Source of the DNA: Flagellimonas hymeniacidonis
GTDB taxonomy: Bacteria > Bacteroidota > Bacteroidia > Flavobacteriales > Flavobacteriaceae
Assembly: GCF_008040165.1 (NCBI RefSeq)
Contig: NZ_VRUR01000002.1
Span: 62,001 to 126,000, forward strand
Direction of reading: 5' to 3'
DNA: 64,000 nucleotides
Of this stretch, positions 25,133-34,709 are shown in pieces. Made by a program: the position numbers and the translations under genes. The notes beneath the pieces are model-generated. The model saw only the letters and a program-made list of their open reading frames with translations. It was not told the origin of the DNA and did no database searches. Position 1 is the stretch's first letter; the number at the start of each line of letters is the position of its first letter.

Positions 25133-26406
25133 AACTGATATTTACCTTTCCACCGGTTCTTTAAAAAATCTTTCATTGCCTTTTCTCTAGGATTTTCACC
25201 TGGTCTATAGAATGTGGTTCCAGAGATTTCTTCTGGTAAAAATTCAAAATCAATGAAATTGTTTTCATGGTCGTGCGCATAATCGTACCCCTTGCCATAC
25301 CCTAAATCTTTCATCAATTTTGTAGGAGCATTTCTAATAGCCAATGGTACGGATAAATCTCCTGTCTCCCTTACTTTTTGTTGTGCTTCCTTAATGGCAA
25401 CGTAACTTGCATTGCTTTTTGCGGAACTTGCTAAATACGTAGCACATTGACTAAGAATTATGCGTGCCTCGGGGTATCCAATGGTATTTACAGCTTGAAA
25501 AGCCGAAGTAGCCAGCACCAGTGCGGTAGGATTGGCATTTCCAATATCCTCAGAAGCCAAAATGACCATTCTACGTGCAATGAATTTCACATCTTCACCA
25601 CCCTCAATCATCCGTGCAAGCCAATATACAGCAGCATTGGGGTCACTTCCTCTAATAGATTTAATAAAAGCTGAAATAATATCATAGTGCTGTTCCCCAG
25701 TCTTGTCATAGAGCACAGTGTTCTTTTGTACCTTACTTATGACTAGGTCGTTTGTAATCGTTATTTTTTCTGATGTTTCAGAATTGATGATAAGCTCAAA
25801 AATATTAAGCAACTTTCTTCCGTCCCCACCAGATAACCGTAATAAAGCCTCGGTTTCCTTCAGAGTTATTTTTTTTGACTTAAGGGTGCTGTCCGTTTGC
25901 ATTGCCCTTTCCAAAAGTGCTTCTAAATCTTCCTTTTCAAACGGATTTAAAATGTACACTTGACATCTGGATAAAAGCGCGGGGATAACCTCAAAGCTTG
26001 GATTTTCTGTAGTAGCGCCAATAAGGGTTACCCACCCTTTTTCAACGGCTCCCAATAAAGAATCTTGTTGGGATTTGCTGAACCGATGGATTTCATCAAT
26101 AAACAAAATTGGATTTTTCGAAGTGAAAAGCCCACCGCTTTTTTTCGCTTTTTCAATAACCTCTCTTACATCCTTTACACCGCTACTTATAGCACTTAGC
26201 GTATAGAAAGGTCTTTCACTTTCGTTGGCAATAATATTGGCTAAAGTGGTCTTTCCTGTACCAGGAGGACCCCATAAAATCAAAGAAGGAATTATTCCCT
26301 TTTTAATTTGATGCGTTAAAGAGCCATGCTCACCTACCAAATGGTTTTGGCTTATATAGTCCTCTAGGGTTTTGGGACGGATGCGCTCTGCAAGAGGTTC
26401 ATTCAT
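25129..26406 (-). CDS. rarA: replication-associated recombination protein A (RarA/MgsA AAA ATPase)
   Basis: RarA is a clamp-loader-like AAA+ ATPase that acts at stalled replication forks. The 425-residue protein has Walker A GPPGTGKTT near residue 45, Walker B LFIDEIHRF, the ATTENPSFEV sensor region and the C-terminal MgsA-type helical domain (GSDPNAAVYWLARM). It has its own -7 element and converges on the secreted-protein gene, the two stop codons overlapping by 4 nt. Confidence 0.94.
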   Translation of the reverse strand: MNEPLAERIRPKTLEDYISQNHLVGEHGSLTHQIKKGIIPSLILWGPPGTGKTTLANIIANESERPFYTLSAISSGVKDVREVIEKAKKSGGLFTSKNPILFIDEIHRFSKSQQDSLLGAVEKGWVTLIGATTENPSFEVIPALLSRCQVYILNPFEKEDLEALLERAMQTDSTLKSKKITLKETEALLRLSGGDGRKLLNIFELIINSETSEKITITNDLVISKVQKNTVLYDKTGEQHYDIISAFIKSIRGSDPNAAVYWLARMIEGGEDVKFIARRMVILASEDIGNANPTALVLATSAFQAVNTIGYPEARIILSQCATYLASSAKSNASYVAIKEAQQKVRETGDLSVPLAIRNAPTKLMKDLGYGKGYDYAHDHENNFIDFEFLPEEISGTTFYRPGENPREKAMKDFLKNRWKGKYQF

Positions 26407-26422
26407 ACAGATAAAAATAAGA

Positions 26423-26430
26423 CAAAATTA
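26423..26430 (-). promoter_or_regulatory. rarA: -7 element for rarA
   Basis: On the minus strand this reads TAATTTTG, matching TAnnTTTG. It is 17 nt upstream of the rarA ATG. No clear -33 element is seen. Confidence 0.45.
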
Positions 26431-26543
26431 TAGGATGAAAAGACTATGTTGATGATCTTTCATTTTGTAAGTAAGTTGCATAGAACCTGACAATTTGTGT
26501 AAATTCATCTGTATGGACAGGAAATTGTAGATAAAACACTGTT

Positions 26544-27275
26544 ATGTCAGAAAATAGTCATTTCAAATTTTCCAATTGGATTTTACTAGCCCCTTTGTTG
26601 GCTATGTTGCTTATTTGGACAGTATTCTGGATTGAGGTTCAATTTGGACTTAATTTGAATGAATATGGTATTTATCCAAGAAGATTTTCTGGTTTAAAAG
26701 GGATTCTGTTTAGTCCATTTATTCACGGATCGGTGGAACATTTATACAACAACACCATTCCGTTGGCTGTTTTAACAGGATTCTTGGTCTATTTTTATAG
26801 ACAAGCCGCTTTACAGACACTTGTTTTGGGTCTTTTTATTTCTGGACTTTTAACCTGGTTGATTGGTAGGCCATCATATCACATAGGTGCAAGTGGTATT
26901 ATCTATGTCTTAGCCAGTTTTATATTTTTTAAAGGCGTCTTTGCTAAGCACTTTAGGCTAATTGCCCTGTCCCTTGTGGTAGTTTTTGTATATGGGAGTA
27001 TGATATGGTACATTTTTCCTGTAAAAGACAATATTTCTTGGGAAGGACATCTTTCAGGTTTTATAACGGGGTTTTTACTGGCATTAACTACAAAAATTCG
27101 CGTTCCAGCTGAAAAAAAGTACACCTGGGAAAGGGAAGATTATAATGAAGAAGAAGATCCGTTTTTAAAACATTTTGATGCGGATGGAAATTTTATCGAA
27201 GCAGAAATGGATGAAACACCCACTCAAGAAGGAATAAAAATTACGTACCACTACAAAAAAGACGAGAACAGATAA
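26544..27275 (+). CDS. rhomboid family intramembrane serine protease
   Basis: This 243-residue membrane protein has about six helices and the rhomboid signature. HGSVEHLYNN in helix 2 gives the HxxxxHxxxN pattern, GASG holds the catalytic serine, and WEGHLSGFITG carries the catalytic histidine. A charged cytoplasmic tail of about 50 residues rich in Glu follows. It would cleave membrane-embedded substrates; none is known here. It converges on rlmB with 4 nt between the stops. Confidence 0.92.
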   Translation: MSENSHFKFSNWILLAPLLAMLLIWTVFWIEVQFGLNLNEYGIYPRRFSGLKGILFSPFIHGSVEHLYNNTIPLAVLTGFLVYFYRQAALQTLVLGLFISGLLTWLIGRPSYHIGASGIIYVLASFIFFKGVFAKHFRLIALSLVVVFVYGSMIWYIFPVKDNISWEGHLSGFITGFLLALTTKIRVPAEKKYTWEREDYNEEEDPFLKHFDADGNFIEAEMDETPTQEGIKITYHYKKDENR

Positions 27276-27279
27276 ATAG

Positions 27280-28011
27280 TTATTGCATTCGCTGTCGCAC
27301 CACTTCGTATAAAAATACCCCGCAGGCCACTGATACATTAAGGGAGCCTATTTCTCCCAAAAGAGGAAGTTTTGCTTTAAAATCCACCAGATTAAGCACA
27401 GAAGCTGAAATTCCCCTATCCTCTGCACCCATGATAATAGCACAAGGCGTATTAAAATCCAGTGTATAAATAGTGTCCTCAGTTTTTTCAGTTGCGGCTA
27501 TCACTTTTATGTCTGAAGATTGCAAATAGAATATGGCATCTTTAAGATGATCTACTTTGGCTATAGGCACTTTAAATGCCGCCCCAGCTGATGTTTTTAC
27601 CGTGTCATCGGTAATTGGTGCCGCCCCACTTTTAGGGATGATAATGCCATCAACACCGCTGCATTCTGCGGTTCTAATTATGGCGCCAAAGTTTCTAACA
27701 TCTGAAACCTGGTCTAAAAGCAGGAACAATGGATTTTTCTTCTCTTGAAGTATCTTCTCAACCAAATCCTCAAATTTTTGAAATGCTACTGGCGAAATAT
27801 TGGCAACTGCGCCCTGGTGGTTGTTTTTGGTTAGTCTATTTAATTTTTCAATAGGGACGTAGGAACAGCTAATGCCATTTTTACGAATGACTGTTTCCAA
27901 TTCTTTGAACAAATCTCCGCCAAGCCCTTTTTGAAGAAATATCTTGTTTATGGGCTGTTGCGCTTCAATGGCCTCAATTACTGCCCGAATTCCATAAATT
28001 TGGTTGTTCAT
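27280..28011 (-). CDS. rlmB: 23S rRNA (guanosine-2'-O-)-methyltransferase RlmB
   Basis: This 243-residue SPOUT (TrmH-type) methyltransferase modifies the ribose of a guanosine in 23S rRNA using SAM. An N-terminal substrate-binding domain precedes the three SPOUT motifs: NFGAIIRTAECSGVDGIII, IMGAEDRGIS and LPLLGEIGSLNVSVACGVF. RlmB and other TrmH-type enzymes are hard to separate, so the exact target site is inferred. Confidence 0.9.
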   Translation of the reverse strand: MNNQIYGIRAVIEAIEAQQPINKIFLQKGLGGDLFKELETVIRKNGISCSYVPIEKLNRLTKNNHQGAVANISPVAFQKFEDLVEKILQEKKNPLFLLLDQVSDVRNFGAIIRTAECSGVDGIIIPKSGAAPITDDTVKTSAGAAFKVPIAKVDHLKDAIFYLQSSDIKVIAATEKTEDTIYTLDFNTPCAIIMGAEDRGISASVLNLVDFKAKLPLLGEIGSLNVSVACGVFLYEVVRQRMQ

Positions 28012-28054
28012 AGTGTAGCTTTAAATAAACTCAAGATTAAGGTTGAGCAGTATG

Positions 28055-31000
28055 TTATAAAGAGATTTTATGAATGGCCAAAGGACCATTGTTCGCTGTA
28101 TTAATTAAAAAACGCTCCTTTTTGGCGTTTGAAATGATTTCAATGCTTTTGACATTTCCTTCTAAAAATAGACCAGACTCTTGGTGCGAAAGCACCTCAT
28201 AGCCGTCTTTGCCATTTGATAAAAGAATTAAGCCAGAAATGGCATCTAGTCTAGGGGTTTCTACCTCTGTTTCATAAATATTCCCAGCAGTGATTACATC
28301 CTCAACCCCATCGTTATTTACATCAAGAAATACACAATCTAATAGGGGGAAAGACTGGATTTTGGCAGGCAACACCTTTTTTTCAAAACTAAGGCCTCCT
28401 TTATTAATCAAAATCACCGATTGAAATTCAGTAACGCTGCTTTCATAGGATGTATTTAATTTTTCTCCATAGATGTCAACCAAACTAGCATTGGCAAATT
28501 CTGTATAGGTTTCAAATTTTTCCTTTATAAATGGCATTTGTTGGGAGGAACATTCCCTACCACGTACCGGCACGTAGGTACCATTGTATTTTTTGCTGAG
28601 TACAATATCATTTGTGCCATTCTCATCAAAATCGGCAGCGTAAATTTTAAACGGTTTTTCTGCGGAAGCCTTAAATTTTATATTTAATCCAGCATTTCCA
28701 ATAATGTAATCTTTTAAGCCATCGTTATTGACATCTGTTTCATTTACCGAAAACCACCAACCTTTTTCTTTTAAAGTAGTATTGTCTTCAGTTATGTTTG
28801 AAAAAACACCCTGATTGTTTACAAAAACACCAATTCCTGTCCATTCACCCACCACAATAAAATCTTCCCAGCCATCATTATTGATATCTGTGGTTTGTAT
28901 GTCATTGATAATCCCGAAATCTTGCAATGCGGGTGCGATTTTTTCGGTGGCATCTATAAGCTCACCATCGATATTTTCAAAAAGAGCGGATGATTGGTGA
29001 TTTGGATACTTCTTTGGTATAACCCTATTTCCTATCAATATGTCGCTGTCCCCATCCTTATCAAAATCGATGATAGAGACAACTTTTCCGTTTTTGGGAA
29101 ATGAACTTAAAGCGTCGCTTTCCAACCTTGAAAATTGCCCTGAACCGTCATTGATATAAATTCTATCCGTGTGATATGATGAATGCTCTGCAAATTCATT
29201 TCCGCCACTTACTACATAAAGGTCTAAATCTTGATCCCCATCAAAATCAAAGAAGAGGGACTCCATATCCTCATAATTAGCGTCATTGGCTAGGGAAGGG
29301 GTATTTAGATTTTTAAAACCAGTTTTTGTCTGTAAATAAATCTGTCCAGGTTGCCCGGATGCACCACCCACATGAATATCCATTAAACCGTCTCCATTAA
29401 TGTCTCCCTTGGTTATGAAAGGACCTAAATTGGACTGCTTATATGGAAGCAGGATCTCCTCTTCAAAATCGTCATATGCGTTCTCTTTGTGCACAAAGTC
29501 CAGACCAATAGTTTTGGTATTGATTTTTTCAAACAATTTTCCAGGTTGTTTTCTTGTATTTTCATAGGAAACAGCATCACTTTCCAAAAAAGAAATAACT
29601 GTGTTGCTAGGCACATTAAACTTCTGCTCCATTTTCCCAGATTTCCAATATACGGTAACGGTGTCTATGGTTTTGTGGTCGCCAATTCCGAAAAGTGCAT
29701 TGTTTTCTTGTGATGACCGATACCCTCGAACTCTTTTTATTTCGATTGTTTGAGAGTTGTTGGCATATGCTATTTGCACTTTGGCAAATTCTTCAGATGA
29801 ATCACCATTAGCGTTAACTTTTAAATAGTTGCCACGTTTTTCTTCAACGGATTGGTTTTGATAAAGAAAGGCAGTTTCATCCATATTGTTAATCACCAAA
29901 TCCAGGTCGCCGTCATTGTCTAAATCCCCAGAGGCTGCTCCATTGCTAAAAGAGAAATCACCCAAGCCCCAATCGGAAGAAATGTTACTGTAACTCAAAT
30001 CAGATGTTCTTTTGTACATGATGTTCGGCAACTTTTCCGAAGGCATAGATTCATATAAACGGCGCTTTACATCTAAAGGAACTCTGGAACCATATTTTTG
30101 ACGAGCTTCAAATACTTGCCTTTGTAAGTCGTTATCCAACGCATAACGTCTGTACCCATTTGTAATGTGAATTTCCTTATAGCCATCCAAATCAAAATCG
30201 TTCATTAAAACAGACCAACTCCAATCGGTGTTGGCAACCCCAGAGAGCTGGGAAATATTATTGAATTTTGCTCCTCCAATGTTCTTTTGCAGGGAGTTAT
30301 ACATATACTGGTATTGAAAATCGGCTTTGTTCACTAAATAATCAAACCTTCCTGTGCTCATGGAAGCCATTAAAGTTTTAGATCTTACGTGATCATTGGC
30401 AGCCATATCCAATACAAAGATGTCTTGCAAATTATCATTATCCAGATCGGCAATATCTATACCCATCCCATAAAAGGAAATTTGATTGGTGGACTCCTTT
30501 ATTTTGTCTGAGAACGTACCATTTTTATTGTTGATGTAAAGCACATCTGGAAGATAATAGTCGCTAGCCATGTAAATATCCATCCACCCATCTTCATTGA
30601 TATCTGAAATGGATAATCCCAGTCCAAAAATTGGTTTTTCCAAGCCAGCATTTTTTGTGATATCTACAAACTTTCCATGATCATTGCGATAGAGATGGGA
30701 AGAATTAAAATAGACGTTATCCTGATTGATTTTGACGTATTTGTTGAGACTAATGGGGTCAAGTCCGTAAAGTTCGTTTTCATTCATGACCAGGCAATCT
30801 AAATCACCATCTTTGTCGAAATCGAAAAATGCGGATTGTGTACTGATTCCCATATCTGCAAGTCCATATTCTTCTGCTTTTTCCTCAAAAGCTCCATTCT
30901 TTTGATTAATAAAAAGTAAGTTCTTACGGTTCTCTCGAGTATTTGGACCTCCTTGGGACACATAAATATCCATCCATCCATCATTATTGATGTCAACAAA

Positions 31001-31393
31001 GGTGATGCCGTTGGACCATTTTTTACCATCATTTATATTAGCACCCTGCGTAGCATCTGTAAATTTCAGATTTCCTTCATTGAGGTATAATTTGTTGGGC
31101 ACTTGATTACCACAGAAGAAAATATCTAGAAGGCCATCATTGTTTAGATCTTCGAGGCCAACACCTGCCCCGTTGTAGAAATAATCATAATCAAAAAGGT
31201 TTTCCATGCTACCCACATCATGGGTAATGGTATTTGAGAAGTTAACGCCACTTATATCAGAGGACACCTTTTTAAATAATGGATGTTCTTTTAGGGTTTT
31301 GCTAGTAGTGTTTGAAAGTGTGTTGTTCTTTTCAACCTTACCGCAACTAATCACCAGGAGTACTAGAAATACTATGGAAAACGACTTGACCAT
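28055..31393 (-). CDS. large FG-GAP/VCBS-repeat lipoprotein with ASPIC/UnbV domain
   Basis: This surface lipoprotein has about 1112 residues. The ATG at 31393 gives MVKSFSIVFLVLLVISC with a lipobox. Many calcium-binding-type FG-GAP/VCBS repeats are visible, such as DLNNDGLLDIFF, DINNDGWMDIYV, DFDKDGDLDCLV and DLDNDGDLDLVI, arranged in two blocks. Between them lies an ASPIC/UnbV-like segment (RVRGYRSSQENNALFGIGDH). These proteins often accompany SusC/SusD loci in Bacteroidota and may bind carbohydrate or protein at the cell surface. It lies downstream of the SusCD genes but is separated by a terminator, so it is probably transcribed on its own. Confidence 0.88.
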   Translation of the reverse strand: MVKSFSIVFLVLLVISCGKVEKNNTLSNTTSKTLKEHPLFKKVSSDISGVNFSNTITHDVGSMENLFDYDYFYNGAGVGLEDLNNDGLLDIFFCGNQVPNKLYLNEGNLKFTDATQGANINDGKKWSNGITFVDINNDGWMDIYVSQGGPNTRENRKNLLFINQKNGAFEEKAEEYGLADMGISTQSAFFDFDKDGDLDCLVMNENELYGLDPISLNKYVKINQDNVYFNSSHLYRNDHGKFVDITKNAGLEKPIFGLGLSISDINEDGWMDIYMASDYYLPDVLYINNKNGTFSDKIKESTNQISFYGMGIDIADLDNDNLQDIFVLDMAANDHVRSKTLMASMSTGRFDYLVNKADFQYQYMYNSLQKNIGGAKFNNISQLSGVANTDWSWSVLMNDFDLDGYKEIHITNGYRRYALDNDLQRQVFEARQKYGSRVPLDVKRRLYESMPSEKLPNIMYKRTSDLSYSNISSDWGLGDFSFSNGAASGDLDNDGDLDLVINNMDETAFLYQNQSVEEKRGNYLKVNANGDSSEEFAKVQIAYANNSQTIEIKRVRGYRSSQENNALFGIGDHKTIDTVTVYWKSGKMEQKFNVPSNTVISFLESDAVSYENTRKQPGKLFEKINTKTIGLDFVHKENAYDDFEEEILLPYKQSNLGPFITKGDINGDGLMDIHVGGASGQPGQIYLQTKTGFKNLNTPSLANDANYEDMESLFFDFDGDQDLDLYVVSGGNEFAEHSSYHTDRIYINDGSGQFSRLESDALSSFPKNGKVVSIIDFDKDGDSDILIGNRVIPKKYPNHQSSALFENIDGELIDATEKIAPALQDFGIINDIQTTDINNDGWEDFIVVGEWTGIGVFVNNQGVFSNITEDNTTLKEKGWWFSVNETDVNNDGLKDYIIGNAGLNIKFKASAEKPFKIYAADFDENGTNDIVLSKKYNGTYVPVRGRECSSQQMPFIKEKFETYTEFANASLVDIYGEKLNTSYESSVTEFQSVILINKGGLSFEKKVLPAKIQSFPLLDCVFLDVNNDGVEDVITAGNIYETEVETPRLDAISGLILLSNGKDGYEVLSHQESGLFLEGNVKSIEIISNAKKERFLINTANNGPLAIHKISL

Positions 31394-31568
31394 CGGCAAA
31401 TATAATTTTTTGAATGAAATATAATACATTAATTCCTATGAGAATAGTAATAGGAAGATTGCATTTTGTTAAATGATGTGCAAACTGAGAGCACTATAAT
31501 TTAAGTCGGTCGTGAACTGGAAAACTAATCGTATTCATGTTGAAAAATAGCGTTAAAATGTATAACAA

Positions 31569-31602
31569 AAAAAATGGGCATCTTTAAAGATGCCCATTTT
31601 TG
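31569..31602 (-). terminator. terminator after the SusCD-lipoprotein operon
   Basis: AAAAATGGGCATCTTTAAAGATGCCCATTTTT is an almost perfect palindrome; the minus-strand T-run lies at 31567-31574. It follows the stop of the third lipoprotein by about 20 nt. The T-runs on both sides would allow activity in either direction. Confidence 0.85.
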
Positions 31603-31620
31603 GATACTTAAAAAATAGTA

Positions 31621-32928
31621 TTATTCACAAACAGCTATACCAACTGTTCCAACTACTGGTCCTAAAGGACCACCAGCATCAGCTGCAGCTTGGTTTCCAT
31701 TTGGATCAGCTATGTTGTAAGAATGCTCTTCTTCAAAGTTACCTGGTGTATAGGTAACTTCCAATGAGGTAGCACCTTCAGGCACAGTGAATTTAGCATT
31801 TCCTGAGGACCCGTTAAGGATTGTATAAGATGTGGCACTACCACCATCAATAGATACATCAATAGAGGCTCCATCCCATCCATCACCAAAGCTATCAAAG
31901 AAGTTGATAGTGTATTCTCCTGGGAATGGTGCAGTAGCGTTCAATAGTGTACATTCCAATACATTGATCTGAGCATAGTACTCTGTACCGGGCTCATCTG
32001 TAGTAATCAGTCTACCGTCTGCTGTTTCAATTTCAAAACGAAGGTTAAATTCATCGTTAAGTCCTAAATCAGCAAAAGTCAATGTAGCTCCATAAAGCTG
32101 AGCAAGCGTACGTGTGAAATCCACAGTCCTTACACCATCTTCAGAGGTAAGGCTAGAAATATCATAAGTAGCTTCCACAGTTTCCGCTTCAGAAAGGTCT
32201 GGATCACCTTCTAAAATAGTCCTGTCCACAAACTCTCTGTAGATAGTCAAAGTATTAAGCAAAGCTCCATCCGCTCCATCATCTATTCTTATTTGAACAG
32301 AGTAATCATCATTAGTAGCGGTAGGCGCGATATTGATACCGGTCTTATCCGCAACGTTGATACCATCGTTCAAGAATGGTAATAGAAAGCTTACACCATC
32401 ACTAACAGTCTCTGTGTAACGGTAAGGAGAACTAAAGAAAGATCCACCACTAACGTTACCGGTAGTATCTTCATTTTTAAATGATCTACCATCGGTAAGG
32501 AAAAGTTCCATATCCACAACAAACTGATCACCAGGCAATACTTGGGTAATGTCTAATCCCAGAGCGGTAAGAAACTCTGCCAACGTAAGGCTATATTCAA
32601 AACTTGGAAGCCCATCAGTTTCACCAAACTCTGTAATAGTAGTTAGTGCTCCAGAAGTAGAATCATCATCACCATTGTTGTCTACAAAACTTCCTGTAAT
32701 CTCAACACGATCTAAAAGGTCTCCACCTTCAGCGTCTTGTTCTTGAATACTAAAGGATATAGGGGCAGTGGTATCAAACATATCCAATGAACCAGTTTGA
32801 GACAAGGTTCTTAAGATAGCTCCACTCGTTACGTCTTCCTGCACCCCTATGGTGATCTTGTCGTCCTCCTCACATGAGGCAACCAAGATAGCCAAGGCAA
32901 ACAGGGCGTACATCTTAAAATTTTTCAT
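31621..32928 (-). CDS. SusCD-associated lipoprotein of unknown function
   Basis: This lipoprotein has 435 residues from the ATG at 32928. The signal MKNFKMYALFALAILVASC ends in a lipobox and is followed by EEDD, as in exported surface lipoproteins. The body is Asp/Thr-rich and beta-strand-like, with two similar segments opening LLDRVEITGSFVD and LLNTLTIYREFVD. A C-terminal segment has the DSFGDGWDGA motif found in Bacteroidota surface proteins. It is 33 nt downstream of susD and is probably the surface glycan- or peptide-binding partner of the SusCD pair. No substrate can be named. Confidence 0.78.
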   Translation of the reverse strand: MKNFKMYALFALAILVASCEEDDKITIGVQEDVTSGAILRTLSQTGSLDMFDTTAPISFSIQEQDAEGGDLLDRVEITGSFVDNNGDDDSTSGALTTITEFGETDGLPSFEYSLTLAEFLTALGLDITQVLPGDQFVVDMELFLTDGRSFKNEDTTGNVSGGSFFSSPYRYTETVSDGVSFLLPFLNDGINVADKTGINIAPTATNDDYSVQIRIDDGADGALLNTLTIYREFVDRTILEGDPDLSEAETVEATYDISSLTSEDGVRTVDFTRTLAQLYGATLTFADLGLNDEFNLRFEIETADGRLITTDEPGTEYYAQINVLECTLLNATAPFPGEYTINFFDSFGDGWDGASIDVSIDGGSATSYTILNGSSGNAKFTVPEGATSLEVTYTPGNFEEEHSYNIADPNGNQAAADAGGPLGPVVGTVGIAVCE

Positions 32929-32961
32929 GAAATTAAATTTTATATTCATTGCTCTTTTTTT

Positions 32962-34692
32962 TTAGTTTGCTGCAGGGGCAGTTGCGTTCGTATCCCAGAA
33001 TACTGGTTGCGTCTGATCCGTTTTTTGCGTGATATTGGAGTTGTTGTTCACCGCGTTAGCTGGATAGTACATAGATCGGATAAACACTCCTGGATCTGGC
33101 TCCAAGTTAGGCTGTAAGGTAGTAGGGAAACCTGTTCTTCTGTAGAAGTTATAAGGTTCAACACCGTTACCAAAGTGCGCTATAAAAGTTTGCTCTCCAA
33201 GAATATCCCACTTACCACTAGTGTCGGCATCATCAAAATCGATACCAAGTTGCGTGCTATAAGCAGTAATATCACCAGCAGAAGGCTCAAAAGATGTATC
33301 TGCACCAGCTGTTCTTCCTGAAAGGAAAGCTTGAACTTTAGCAACAGACTTATCCAAACCAGCTAACATAAACGTACGAGCACCTGGCTCATCACCAGCT
33401 ACCATTGCCATTTCAGCTCTCATAAAGTCAACACCAAAGGCTGTCAATAGGTTTGTGATACCAGTTCCACCACCACCTGAAGATGGACCAATAGCCTGGA
33501 AACTGTCATCATCAAATCTACCACCTACTGGGTAAGTACCATAGGTTGTTCTTAAAAGACCATCTGGTGGAATACCATCAGCCTCACCGTGAGCTCTACC
33601 CCAGAATCCGTTTGGTAGGTAACAGAAGTCACCACCAAAACCTGCATCTAGATAGTGCTGAGGAGGAGTTTCCAAAGAACAGTTCAATAATTCTTCATTA
33701 GGAGCGATACCAGCACCTGGAACCGCATCTGTCTGTCTGTAGAAATAGTAACGAATTCTTGGGTCACTTGAAGTGTCCATCAATTGCATTAACCAGTTTG
33801 ACATATATTCTCCAGCACCAGCAGCTTGATAGTTGATACCATATCTTGGATGTCTTGTATCTGGCTGCGTAGCACTAGTTGCTGGCCAAGCCCAAAGGAA
33901 GTCATCCGCGGTACTTTGAATATAGTTGCCGCTGTTTATGATTGCATTAAAGCTAGCAGCAGCACCTGAATCTACCAATCTACGTTGAACATAGATTTTC
34001 AACTTCAGCGTATTTGCAGCTCTTTCCCATTTGTCGTAATCATTTCCATAAAAGAAATCTACGGCAGGATCTGCAGATGGAGTGCTATTAAAATTCGCAA
34101 TAGCATCATCTAAAAGAAGCAACATGGCATCGTAGATGCTAGCTCCAGAATCCACTGCTGGATTGAAGTTTGCTTCTGCTCCCTGAACTATTTCAGAATA
34201 AGGAACATCACCAAAGAAATCAACCATGCTGACCATAAGGTATGCTTCAATAAACTGTGCAATACCAATATGTCTGGTTTGTTCCGCTTCAATTGCTAAA
34301 GGAGTCATCGCACGAATATCTGCAAGAACACCTCTATAGGCATTAATCCACTCATCGTTCATGTCACTGTCTTGGTAAACACTGGTATAGTTTCTACCAT
34401 TCATGTTTACAACACGTGTCATTTCCATCCCTAACTCATTGAAACCATCACCTGTGGTGTTACCACCAGATGCCCAGTTATCGTTAAGGTCAAAATCTGC
34501 ATCCCCTTCAAACTGTCTTACAAAGTCTTCCTGAATAGAATTTAAGAAGAAATCGACACCCGCTTGGTCTGGGGTCAGCGCATTTGGATCCGCTGTAATG
34601 TCGAGCTCTGTGGTCTCGCAGGAAGTGAATGCAAGCAATCCTCCCAAGACCGTCAAAGTCATATATCTGTTTATGTTTTTCATTATTTTCAT
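32962..34692 (-). CDS. susD: SusD/RagB family nutrient-binding lipoprotein
   Basis: SusD-like proteins cap the SusC transporter and capture substrate at the cell surface. The 576-residue protein has a lipoprotein signal (MTLTVLGGLLAFTSC) followed by ETTELDITADPNALTPDQA, and the C-terminal NFYRRTGFPTTLQPN motif typical of the SusD-like_2 branch. ATG at 34683 is an alternative start 9 nt inside. It lies 17 nt after susC. Without polysaccharide-degrading genes nearby, the substrate could be a glycan or peptide. Confidence 0.92.
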   Translation of the reverse strand: MKIMKNINRYMTLTVLGGLLAFTSCETTELDITADPNALTPDQAGVDFFLNSIQEDFVRQFEGDADFDLNDNWASGGNTTGDGFNELGMEMTRVVNMNGRNYTSVYQDSDMNDEWINAYRGVLADIRAMTPLAIEAEQTRHIGIAQFIEAYLMVSMVDFFGDVPYSEIVQGAEANFNPAVDSGASIYDAMLLLLDDAIANFNSTPSADPAVDFFYGNDYDKWERAANTLKLKIYVQRRLVDSGAAASFNAIINSGNYIQSTADDFLWAWPATSATQPDTRHPRYGINYQAAGAGEYMSNWLMQLMDTSSDPRIRYYFYRQTDAVPGAGIAPNEELLNCSLETPPQHYLDAGFGGDFCYLPNGFWGRAHGEADGIPPDGLLRTTYGTYPVGGRFDDDSFQAIGPSSGGGGTGITNLLTAFGVDFMRAEMAMVAGDEPGARTFMLAGLDKSVAKVQAFLSGRTAGADTSFEPSAGDITAYSTQLGIDFDDADTSGKWDILGEQTFIAHFGNGVEPYNFYRRTGFPTTLQPNLEPDPGVFIRSMYYPANAVNNNSNITQKTDQTQPVFWDTNATAPAAN

Positions 34693-34709
34693 TATTATTT
34701 TTCTTTTTC

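Noticed and set aside
31397..31404. TATATTTG on the minus strand near the FG-GAP lipoprotein start
   Set aside because: It matches the -7 consensus but lies 4 nt from the chosen ATG, so transcription would begin within the start codon. Not called as a promoter, unless the true start is further in.
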